NCBI RefSeq assembly: GCF_033763495.1
Contig: NZ_JANRKL010000072.1
Span: 1 to 64,000, forward strand
Direction of reading: 5' to 3'
Source: Haliscomenobacter sp033763495
GTDB lineage: Bacteria > Bacteroidota > Bacteroidia > Chitinophagales > Saprospiraceae
DNA: 64,000 bases
This document shows positions 1-7,456 of this stretch, in pieces. A program made the translations under genes and the position numbers. Below the pieces are notes generated by a model. The model had not been told where the DNA came from, searched no databases, and saw only the letters and a list, made by a program, of their open reading frames with translations. How positions within the stretch are numbered: position 1 is the first letter of the stretch; every line of letters starts with the position of its first letter.

Positions 1-68
1 TGGTCTAAGTCGCTGCGGTAGCTCACTTCTAAACTCATGTACTCATGTATTCGGAATTCTGAACTCAA
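1..68. repeat. Partial palindromic repeat cut by window start
   Basis: This is the right half of an intergenic palindromic element. It carries the words gctgcggtagctcacttcta and catgtattc, which recur almost unchanged in the right arm of the complete element at 18669-18800. The first bases (gtctaagtcgct) also match the core of the hairpin at 12873-12995. The left arm must lie outside the window. Confidence 0.7.
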
Positions 69-119
69 AAAAAGAAAATCATCAATTGCTTGAGAGTCAA
101 ATCACTTTAAATCTATTGA

Positions 120-2804
120 TTATTTGATCAAATATACGTAAGACCCAGCTCGTAAATTTTGTACAAACCCATTTTTTCCCTCACTCACCAACACCTGTCC
201 GCCACTCCACACCTTCTGCCCTGGCCCCAGCTCCAAACTCAAACTGGCACTGCTATTCGGTGGCACCACTACCTTGTAACTAACACCCTGAGCCGTCCTT
301 TCCCAACTCGACACCAATTCTCCCTGAGGCGTTTTAAAACTGGCCTGAAAGCGATCCAAACCCTTCACAAAATGAGGATTGAGCAGTATGTTTTTAAAAC
401 CCGGAACTGCCGGGTCCGGCTTGATGCCCCCTAAGGCCTTGTAATACCAGGCCCCAATTTCACCAAACATGATGTGGTTCATGGAGATGTCCGATTGGGC
501 GTCGATGGGCCAGTTTTCGTAGAGGGTGGTGGCGCCGTTTTTGATCCACCAACCCCAGGAGGGGAAATCTTCTTGTGCCGCGATTTGGTAAGCGAGGTCG
601 GCGTAGCCATTGTCGCTGAGGGCGTTGAGGATGGTTTTGGTACCGAGCAAGCCTACGTCCAGGTGGGCGCCATCGGCTTTGACCCTTTGCGCCAGGTTGG
701 CCGCTACTTTGGTCTGAAGTTCGGCGGGTACCACGCCCCAATGGAGTGGCGCACTCATTTCCGTTTGGGTGCCGTTGCCATAAACCCCGGTTTCCCGGTT
801 CAGGTACTTGGCATTTATGGCATCCTTAATTTTGGTAGCCAGCGCTGAGTAGGTCGTATAATTCGCTTTTTTATTCAACAATTGAGCCGTTTTGGCCAGA
901 ATGGTTGCATCTACGTAGTAATAAATCGAAGAAGTCAGCTCAACCGGCGCTTTGGATTTGACGGGCACCCAATCACCCAGCCCCCAGGTAGTCAAATGCC
1001 CTTGACTGCGGTCACTGATGGCATCCACGTAACGTTTGATGTTGTCGTAACAATCCTCTAGCAGTTTGGAATCGCCGTAAAACAGGTATACGTTCCAGGG
1101 GATGATTGCGATGGTGCTCGTCCAGTCGGGGCCATTGCCCCATTCGTAACCCCAGCCGCTGGTAGGCACAATGGAGGGCAAAACGCCGTTGGGTTGTTGC
1201 TCATCGCGGTGGTCGGCCAGCCATTTTTCGTAAACGGTGATGCCATCAAAATTGTACAAGCCGGTTTCACTGGCAATGTGTGCATCTCCGGTCCAGCCGT
1301 TTTTCTCCCGCTGGGGGCAATCGGTGGGATAGCCAAAAAGGTTGGAAAGGTAGGAATTGTTGGTGGCAAACCAGATTTTGTCCAGGGTAGAACTACTTGA
1401 TTGCACCTTTCCCAGCACAGGCAAGTCGCTGTGCATGAAATACCCCTTGAGGCTGTTTTCAGAAAGCGTGATGGCCTGATTGCTGCTCACTTCCACATAC
1501 TGAAAGCCCTTGTAGTTGAAGCGGGGCATGAAGCGTTCTTCACCCCGGCCACTGAGGATAAAAATGTCAGTCTGGAAAGGATCGGTATTGTCGGTAGGTC
1601 GGTAATGAACGTCGATGTTCGACATGTCGGAGCGGCCCTCCGCGTTGAGGCGTTCGGTATGCCGGAGCCGAATCCGCGTACCTGCTGCACCGCTTACCCG
1701 AAGGCTGACCACCCCGGAAATGTTGCGGCCCAGGTCGTACAGATAAGTGGTGTCGTTGATTTTGCGCATGGATTTTGCCTTGATTTCCTCCACGTCGCGA
1801 ATGGGGTGCATCACCTGGGCGACTAGGTTGGTGCTGGGGGCAGGACGCAAAATCACGGTTTTCCACTTGGCATCGTCAAAATTGGGTTGGTTCCAATTGG
1901 GCTGCTCCAGGCGCGCGTCGTAGTGCTCGGCGGTATAAATGCTGTTAAAAATAATTGGGCTAAGCGCCGTTTTCCAGTCTTTGCCCGAACTGATTGTTTC
2001 CACCGATCCATCGCTGTAAGTGATCCGCAAATCGAGGCAAAAAGTAGGCCGGTTGCGCCAGGGTGCTTCATGAAAAAACCACACCGCAGTGGATTGATGG
2101 TTGTACCAGCCATTGCCCAACAAAACCCCAATGGCATTTTTGCCCTTTTGGGCTTGTTTGGTCACATCGTGGGTCACGTACATGGTGCGCCGATCGAAGC
2201 GGGTATACATGGGGTCCAGGCGGTGATTGCCGATGGCCTGGCCATTGATCGACAATTCGTACAATCCTGCTACTGCGATGTAGGCACGTGCCGAGCGGAT
2301 GCTTTTATTGGTATCAAAGGTTTTGCGGAAGTAAGGGGCTGGTTTGAGGTTGACATCGCGGGTATCCGAAATCCAGGCGCCCTTCCAGTTGCTGGCTTTT
2401 TGCATGCCCGTTTCAAAATTAGCGACTGCGGATACCGTTCGTTGGCCATCTATACCCCAGGAGGCTATGGCCCAGTAGTATTTGCTAAAGGCTTGCAGGG
2501 CTGGACCTGCATAGGTTAATAAGGTTGTGTTGGAAACCACCTTTAGCGAGTTCCATACCAAAGCCCTGCCCTGAAGCAGCCCCGAAGAATCGCTTCCCAC
2601 CCAAATTTGGTAAGCTACTTGACCTGCCCCCTGAGCAGGGTCATCCAAACGCCAACTGAAACGCGGGCGAGCTGCATCTATGCCCAAGGGATTGACGAGG
2701 TACTCGCAGCGGAGTTCGACGGGTTTGGAGAAACATGGGGTTAGAGTTAGAATAAAGGATGCACAAAATGCGCAGAGAATTATACGAGCAGATGTAGGTT
2801 TCAT
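120..2804 (-). CDS. Alpha-L-rhamnosidase, GH78, secreted (first of two)
   Basis: This glycoside hydrolase family 78 enzyme should release terminal alpha-L-rhamnose from plant or microbial glycans. It is 894 residues from the ATG at 2804. A TTG-initiated extension upstream is open, but only the ATG form begins with a clean signal peptide (MKPTSARIILCAFCASF...). The mature protein starts with the family's N-terminal strand (ELRCEYLVNPLGID). The catalytic-core signature TDCPQREKNGWTGD lies near residue 495. It is one residue shorter than the RDERLGWTGD form in the second GH78 of this window, so the two are distant paralogues. No T9SS tail is seen, so it is probably periplasmic or exported by Sec. 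Downstream genes lie outside the window. Confidence 0.93.
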   Translation of the reverse strand: MKPTSARIILCAFCASFILTLTPCFSKPVELRCEYLVNPLGIDAARPRFSWRLDDPAQGAGQVAYQIWVGSDSSGLLQGRALVWNSLKVVSNTTLLTYAGPALQAFSKYYWAIASWGIDGQRTVSAVANFETGMQKASNWKGAWISDTRDVNLKPAPYFRKTFDTNKSIRSARAYIAVAGLYELSINGQAIGNHRLDPMYTRFDRRTMYVTHDVTKQAQKGKNAIGVLLGNGWYNHQSTAVWFFHEAPWRNRPTFCLDLRITYSDGSVETISSGKDWKTALSPIIFNSIYTAEHYDARLEQPNWNQPNFDDAKWKTVILRPAPSTNLVAQVMHPIRDVEEIKAKSMRKINDTTYLYDLGRNISGVVSLRVSGAAGTRIRLRHTERLNAEGRSDMSNIDVHYRPTDNTDPFQTDIFILSGRGEERFMPRFNYKGFQYVEVSSNQAITLSENSLKGYFMHSDLPVLGKVQSSSSTLDKIWFATNNSYLSNLFGYPTDCPQREKNGWTGDAHIASETGLYNFDGITVYEKWLADHRDEQQPNGVLPSIVPTSGWGYEWGNGPDWTSTIAIIPWNVYLFYGDSKLLEDCYDNIKRYVDAISDRSQGHLTTWGLGDWVPVKSKAPVELTSSIYYYVDATILAKTAQLLNKKANYTTYSALATKIKDAINAKYLNRETGVYGNGTQTEMSAPLHWGVVPAELQTKVAANLAQRVKADGAHLDVGLLGTKTILNALSDNGYADLAYQIAAQEDFPSWGWWIKNGATTLYENWPIDAQSDISMNHIMFGEIGAWYYKALGGIKPDPAVPGFKNILLNPHFVKGLDRFQASFKTPQGELVSSWERTAQGVSYKVVVPPNSSASLSLELGPGQKVWSGGQVLVSEGKNGFVQNLRAGSYVYLIK

Positions 2805-2869
2805 AAACGATGGGAATTTTGACTTATTTGCCTTAGAAATCAAGGAATTGGTGCAGGCTCAACATTTTT

Positions 2870-3080
2870 TTACCACAGAGTTTCGCAGAGTACCCGCAGA
2901 GTTTCTCGGAGTTTAGGCCACCTTCGGTGGCTAAGATGACTCAGAGTAGCATTGATAAACAATAATGTAAAACAATCAAATTTTAATGGTGTCCGACCTC
3001 CAGCCACCGGAGGTGGCAAAAATCTGTGAAACTAAAAACTCTGAGAAACTCTGCGTGTACTCTGCGAAACTCTGCGGTAA
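2870..3080. repeat. Type-A palindromic repeat, copy 1
   Basis: An imperfect inverted repeat of about 210 bp fills the gap between the GH78 and CBM9-like genes. The outer arms are made of repeated words (ttaccacagagtttcgcaga at the left, its complement at the right). An inner pair, gccaccttcggtggc and gccaccggaggtggc, brackets a core of about 100 bp. Copies with the same arms and core occur at 27371-27578 (inverted) and 28262-28484. No coding content or transposase is seen, so it behaves like a non-autonomous MITE- or REP-like element. Confidence 0.85.
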
Positions 3081-3123
3081 AAACGTCCCTTAATTCAGCA
3101 CACACCTATAAATAAAGGGATGT

Positions 3124-3810
3124 TTAACGCGGAAGAATATTAAGCAATCCAAAACGACGTGGCCGATGAAAAGCCGGAGTTTTGCCACTCATCGTAGGAC
3201 TCCAGCAGAGGAACGCGCAATTGTCTACATTGCATTTCCAGTTTTTTTCCTGGGGCTTTTGTTTGGCTACAATGCGGTAAAAATTGATGCGGTACTGTGA
3301 GGATTTTTCCGGCGAGATCAAGCCCCAGGGAATCGACAAAGTGCCCGACCAGGTTTGTTGCCCTTTAGTGGCCTGGTGTAGGATCTTACTGCTGGCAGGG
3401 TCGATTAGCTCTCCCTTCATGTCACTTTTTTCCCCCAGGGACGGATACGAAATTTTACCCACCCAAATGGCATTATTGGGGTTGATTTCGAGTTCAAGGT
3501 ACTGGGCCGGGTCGGCTGTACCGGAGGCGATAAACACCTCAAATACTTCCTGATTGTAAAGGGGCTGGTTGTGCTCCAGGTAAGTATTTTGAGCTACGTA
3601 CTCATCTTTTTCACACAAAAAAGCGACGTGCAAGTAGTCCTCATCCGCTTTTAGCTGTACGGATGTTGGAAAATCGGCGGCGCTGCCATCCGTGGAGTGA
3701 AAAAAAGTGGAAGACTCCAGGGCAGTCCATTGGCTGGCCTGGATTTGGATGCTTTTGGTGTTTTGTTCGTGCATGTGGATAGAAAATAGCAGTAGGAAAA
3801 GGTGTAGCAT
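3124..3810 (-). CDS. Carbohydrate-binding family 9-like domain protein
   Basis: A 228-residue protein resembling the CBM9/DOMON-like beta-sandwich found next to Bacteroidota glycoside hydrolases. Features seen are the strand EVFEVFIASG followed by YLELEINPNNAIWVGK, and a late WSGTLSIPWGLI, which are typical of this fold. The N-terminus (MLHLFLLLFSIHMH) is hydrophobic but short, so export is likely but not certain. Lying upstream of and co-oriented with the GH78 gene, it may assist glycan binding. A type-A repeat separates the two, so co-transcription is uncertain. Confidence 0.7.
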   Translation of the reverse strand: MLHLFLLLFSIHMHEQNTKSIQIQASQWTALESSTFFHSTDGSAADFPTSVQLKADEDYLHVAFLCEKDEYVAQNTYLEHNQPLYNQEVFEVFIASGTADPAQYLELEINPNNAIWVGKISYPSLGEKSDMKGELIDPASSKILHQATKGQQTWSGTLSIPWGLISPEKSSQYRINFYRIVAKQKPQEKNWKCNVDNCAFLCWSPTMSGKTPAFHRPRRFGLLNILPR

Positions 3811-3887
3811 AGATTTTTGACTTAGCCTGTGCTAACAAATATAATTAGGGATGGCGGATTTTAAAGGTAAAAAACAAAAACCTGCAC

Positions 3888-3912
3888 GGTACGGTATAAA
3901 ACTGTACCTTTG
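3888..3912 (+). promoter_or_regulatory. Operator-like palindrome overlapping a -7 element
   Basis: GGTACGGT (3888-3895) and ACTGTACC (3901-3908) form an inverted repeat with 7 of 8 matches around ATAAA. The right arm overlaps TACCTTTG (3905-3912), a perfect match to the Bacteroidota -7 consensus TAnnTTTG. A transcript from here would run toward the RNA helicase with a leader of roughly 210 nt. No clear -33 TTTG is seen. Nothing else recognisable lies in 3913-4131. Confidence 0.4.
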
Positions 3913-4131
3913 TAGTGATTTTGAAATACTTGATGTTGATTTGTAGCTCAAGATACGGAAGAGCCACTGTTACATTTGTTTTTCCGGCTCGGTATTTTTG
4001 CCTTGCTCACCTTGTGATTCATTCAATTTCAGGAAATTACGGTACACACTGGAGAAAGTCTATCTTTCCCCTAACTGTACTATTATTGCTACTGAGACAA
4101 CAGATACCAAGGTAGCAGCTAACATCACCAC

Positions 4132-5277
4132 ATGACTTTTAAGGATTTAAATTTGATTGACCCCATCTTGCGCGCGCTTGAGACCGAAGGGTATTCTACC
4201 CCAACCCCCATCCAACAACAAGCCATTCCTCTGCTTTTAAAAGGAAAAGACCTACTGGGTTGTGCACAAACTGGAACCGGCAAAACAGCAGCATTCGCCA
4301 TTCCCATCCTGCAGTTGTTGCACAATGAAGTCGTTCCAACGATTGGTCCACGCCAAATCAGAGCTTTGATACTCACTCCAACCCGGGAGTTGGCCATTCA
4401 AATCAACGATAGTTTCAGTGCTTACGGGCGACACACCAACTTGCGTCACGGGGTAATTTTTGGCGGCGTCAAACAGATGAAACAAGTAGAAAACATTCGC
4501 CGGGGTCTGGACATCTTGATCGCAACGCCCGGGCGTTTACTGGACCTGATGAACCAAAAACTGGTCAGCTTACAATACCTCAACACCTTTGTATTGGATG
4601 AGGCTGACCGCATGTTGGACATGGGTTTTGTACACGATGTAAAACGCGTCATTAGCAAATTGCCCGAGCGTCGGCAATCCTTGTTTTTTTCAGCGACCAT
4701 GCCTCCGGAAATTCAAAAACTGGCCAGTACCATCCTTTACAACCCCGCTAAAGTGGAAGTAACTCCCGTGTCCTCCACCACAGAAACCGTAGAGCAACTG
4801 GTTTATTTTGTGGAAAAAAGGGACAAACGCGCCCTCTTGATCGAATTGCTCCGACAATCGAAGATCAAGTCGGTATTGGTCTTTACCCGCACCAAACACG
4901 GCGCCGATAAAATCAATCGCGACATTGTCAAGGCCGGAATCCGCTCAAACGCCATCCACGGCAACAAATCTCAGAATGCCCGCCAGAGTGCGCTAACCGG
5001 ATTTAAAGAAGGTAAAATTCGGGTGCTCGTGGCAACTGACATTGCGGCCCGGGGCATCGATGTGGACAACCTCAGCCACGTCATCAACTACGATTTGCCC
5101 AATATTCCAGAAACCTACGTACACCGGATTGGTCGTACCGGGCGAGCAGGAGCCAGTGGAATTGCCTTGTCTTTCTGTGATAGTGAAGAAAAAGCCTATT
5201 TGCGGGATATCAATCGGCTTATTGCCAAAAATATTCCTACTGTAACCTATGCTCCAAATATGGAATTGAGGTTTTAA
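4132..5277 (+). CDS. DEAD-box ATP-dependent RNA helicase (RhlE-like)
   Basis: A 381-residue ATP-dependent RNA helicase with the complete superfamily 2 motif set. Seen are the Q motif (TPTPIQQQAIP), Walker A AQTGTGKT (45-52), PTRELA, TPGR, DEAD (156-159), SAT (187-189), the second RecA domain with VATDIAARGIDVD, and HRIGRTGRAG. There is little C-terminal extension beyond the helicase core, so it fits a short RhlE-type enzyme that remodels structured RNA, for example in ribosome assembly or cold adaptation. It stands alone, with a strong terminator behind it and a long potential leader in front. Confidence 0.95.
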   Translation: MTFKDLNLIDPILRALETEGYSTPTPIQQQAIPLLLKGKDLLGCAQTGTGKTAAFAIPILQLLHNEVVPTIGPRQIRALILTPTRELAIQINDSFSAYGRHTNLRHGVIFGGVKQMKQVENIRRGLDILIATPGRLLDLMNQKLVSLQYLNTFVLDEADRMLDMGFVHDVKRVISKLPERRQSLFFSATMPPEIQKLASTILYNPAKVEVTPVSSTTETVEQLVYFVEKRDKRALLIELLRQSKIKSVLVFTRTKHGADKINRDIVKAGIRSNAIHGNKSQNARQSALTGFKEGKIRVLVATDIAARGIDVDNLSHVINYDLPNIPETYVHRIGRTGRAGASGIALSFCDSEEKAYLRDINRLIAKNIPTVTYAPNMELRF

Positions 5278-5303
5278 AAACCAGTAAACCCCAAAGACAA
5301 AAT

Positions 5304-5351
5304 CCCTAATTTTCTGAAAACATGCTTTTTATGAAAATTAGGGCTTTTTTT
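5304..5351 (+). terminator. Rho-independent terminator of the helicase gene
   Basis: CCCTAATTTTC (5304-5314) and GAAAATTAGGG (5333-5343) form an 11-bp perfect stem, followed by C and seven T. It lies 27 nt after the helicase stop codon. Confidence 0.85.
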
Positions 5352-5504
5352 ATTGTTCCATTTTTTAGCAAATTTGTACTTTTCAACACGATATCCATGC
5401 CCCATTTTTGTAGCATAAATAATCATCTACGGCAATGATTACTGGGACTCAAACAAAACTCTACTAGGCTTTAAGCTCGTTTTACCTTTCACATTATTCA
5501 AAGA

Positions 5505-5605
5505 CCATAAGCACAAAGAACCAATGCAGCATTAGTGGGGCTCGTCAAGATTTGGCGAGGTGTTGATTTATTGCTGCTCCCCTATTGTTCTTTGTGCTTA
5601 ACGAC
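5505..5605. repeat. Palindromic repeat (aagcacaaagaac stem)
   Basis: AAGCACAAAGAAC (5509-5521) is exactly complementary to GTTCTTTGTGCTT (5587-5599), and the pairing continues imperfectly inward (gcagca/tgctgc). It belongs to the same design class as the other word-stem hairpins here but has its own stem word. The remainder of 5352-5655 shows no gene. Confidence 0.6.
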
Positions 5606-5655
5606 CACTGATTGAGGAAATTGATGTACATTTCGCGGTACTAACACTTAGCGTC

Positions 5656-6135
5656 ATGTCCAAACATCCAAATCACCTGCTTATCGAACAGTTCTACACC
5701 TGCTTCCAAAACAAAGACTACGCGGGCATGCAAGCCTGCTACAGCGATAATGCCACATTTAACGACGAGGCATTTCAGAACCTGGATGCCGCTCAGGTAC
5801 GTGCCATGTGGGAAATGCTGATCAGGAATGGCAAGGATTTACAGTTGGAATTCCGGGATGTTAGCGCAGATGAGCACAGTGGGTCTGCTTATTGGGAGGC
5901 CCACTACACCCTCTCCGCCACTGGGCGCAAAGTGCTCAATAAAATCAGTGCCAGTTTTGAATTTGAAAACGGCAAAATCAAAAAACACGTCGATCGTTTT
6001 GATTTTTATGGCTGGGCCAGACAAGCTTTTGGTTTTACAGGCATGCTTCTGGGTTGGACGCCCTATTTTCGCAAAAAAGTCAACAGCACGGCAATGGGTA
6101 ACCTGGCCAGGTTTATGCAACACAAATCTGCTTAG
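5656..6135 (+). CDS. SnoaL-like / NTF2-fold protein
   Basis: A 159-residue protein with the NTF2-like cone fold seen in SnoaL-type and small ketosteroid-isomerase-like proteins. The first helix is HLLIEQFYTCFQNKDYAGMQ, followed by CYSDNATFNDEAF and a DFYGWARQAFG segment. Members with this pattern are soluble and mostly of unknown substrate. The gene converges on the LacI regulator, and the two stop codons overlap (TAG 6133-6135 against TAA 6134-6132). Confidence 0.8.
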   Translation: MSKHPNHLLIEQFYTCFQNKDYAGMQACYSDNATFNDEAFQNLDAAQVRAMWEMLIRNGKDLQLEFRDVSADEHSGSAYWEAHYTLSATGRKVLNKISASFEFENGKIKKHVDRFDFYGWARQAFGFTGMLLGWTPYFRKKVNSTAMGNLARFMQHKSA

Positions 6136-7172
6136 TGACTGGGCACCAAAACGCCCGATGATTGCCGTACCACTAAATCAGAACGCAACAAAATGGTTTG
6201 GGTCAACATGATATCACCTGCACCACTCAAGTGATTGATCAGGCTACGGGCTGCCAATTCACCCATTTCATGCCCTGGGTAATGGATGGTGGTCAGATTG
6301 GGCTCTACAATTCTGCTGACCGGGTCATCATTGAAGCCAACTACCGCGATGTCTTCTGGTACCCGAATGCCCTGGGCTTTCAGGCCGATGACACAACCTG
6401 CAGCACAGTTGTCGTTGACCACAAATACGGCATCGGGCCGATTAGGCTGGGCCAGCAGGTATTTGGCGGCCTCCATTCCTGATTCGGTGCTTAAGTCGGC
6501 CAGGCGGATCAAGCTTTTGTCCAAAGCAATACCAAACTCAGCGAGTGCCATGGCATAGCCCTGAAAGCGCTCCTTGTAGATGCTCTGCGTGTTGGATACG
6601 GTAATGTGGCCAATCCGCCGCCGCCCCTGGCTCAGCAAATGTCTGGTAGCTTCGTATGCAGCCTGAACGTTGTTGATGCGGATATTGGTGAAGGAACTGT
6701 TTTCAGGACTGCGGTCAAAAAAGATGACGGGGATGTTTTTTCGGGCAAATTTATCAAAAGGTTCCAGATTATTGGTCAAGTAAGAGAGGGACACCAATAG
6801 GCCATCTACCCGGTTGTTAAACATAGTGCGGACGTTGATGGCTTCTCTTTCGGGAGATTCAGAAGATTGGCTGATGATCAGGTTGTACCCGGCCTGGTTG
6901 GCCACGTTTTCGATGCCTGCAATCACCGAGGCCATAAAGTAGCTATTGAGCCTGGGAATGATTACCCCAATGGTATTGGTATGCTGCTGGCGCAGGCTAC
7001 GAGCAAACTGATTGGCCTGGTAGCCGTGTTTTTCAGCCAAGTCAAAGACTCTTTTTTTGGTTTTGTCGCTCACCACCGGATCGTTCCTCAAGGCCCGGCT
7101 CACTGTCGCTACGGAAATATCAAGCTGGGCCGCAATATCGTAGATGGTTACATCCTTTTTTGTCTTGCTCAT
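6132..7172 (-). CDS. LacI-family transcriptional regulator
   Basis: A 346-residue repressor from the ATG at 7172. The longer open frame (to 7259) would place the DNA-binding helix far from the N-terminus, so the shorter start is preferred. The N-terminal helix-turn-helix is textbook (VTIYDIAAQLDISVATVSRA), followed by hinge and periplasmic-binding-protein-like sensor domain (NTIGVIIPRLNSYFM, ending before VVGFNDDPVSRI). Such proteins usually bind a sugar or sugar phosphate. In this neighbourhood rhamnose or a derived oligosaccharide is a reasonable guess, not shown. An operator-like palindrome lies upstream, consistent with autoregulation. Confidence 0.93.
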   Translation of the reverse strand: MSKTKKDVTIYDIAAQLDISVATVSRALRNDPVVSDKTKKRVFDLAEKHGYQANQFARSLRQQHTNTIGVIIPRLNSYFMASVIAGIENVANQAGYNLIISQSSESPEREAINVRTMFNNRVDGLLVSLSYLTNNLEPFDKFARKNIPVIFFDRSPENSSFTNIRINNVQAAYEATRHLLSQGRRRIGHITVSNTQSIYKERFQGYAMALAEFGIALDKSLIRLADLSTESGMEAAKYLLAQPNRPDAVFVVNDNCAAGCVIGLKAQGIRVPEDIAVVGFNDDPVSRIVEPNLTTIHYPGHEMGELAARSLINHLSGAGDIMLTQTILLRSDLVVRQSSGVLVPSH

Positions 7173-7299
7173 AACACGCAGGAACATTTGTAGTCTGGCG
7201 CTAAGATCAATAGCTCTACATTCCCTGTGGCGTATAAAGCATAAATGATTGAAAAACAATAAAATGGGTGATTTTAAGTGCCTTTCTTCTTAGCTAAAA

Positions 7300-7307
7300 C
7301 AAAGGTA
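7300..7307 (-). promoter_or_regulatory. -7 promoter element of the LacI gene
   Basis: CAAAGGTA on the plus strand is TACCTTTG on the minus strand, matching TAnnTTTG. It would give a leader of about 120 nt for the LacI gene. A TTG 23 nt upstream is a poor -33 candidate. Confidence 0.45.
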
Positions 7308-7333
7308 GTCAAAAAATTGTGAAAATAAATCAA

Positions 7334-7347
7334 TGCAAGCACTTGCA
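7334..7347. promoter_or_regulatory. LacI-type operator candidate
   Basis: TGCAAGCACTTGCA is an inverted repeat with two 6-bp arms around CA. It sits just upstream of the candidate LacI-gene promoter, the usual place for an autoregulatory site. Operators of this family are commonly short near-palindromes of this size. Confidence 0.5.
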
Positions 7348-7456
7348 CTGCGGTGCCTTGGTGGAGATTTTTATGGGTTGGAAAGGGAAGTAAAATAAAG
7401 CCCTGCGGAGCAGGATGCTTGTTAACCACCTACAGGTTCACCTAATTTAGGTTTCG

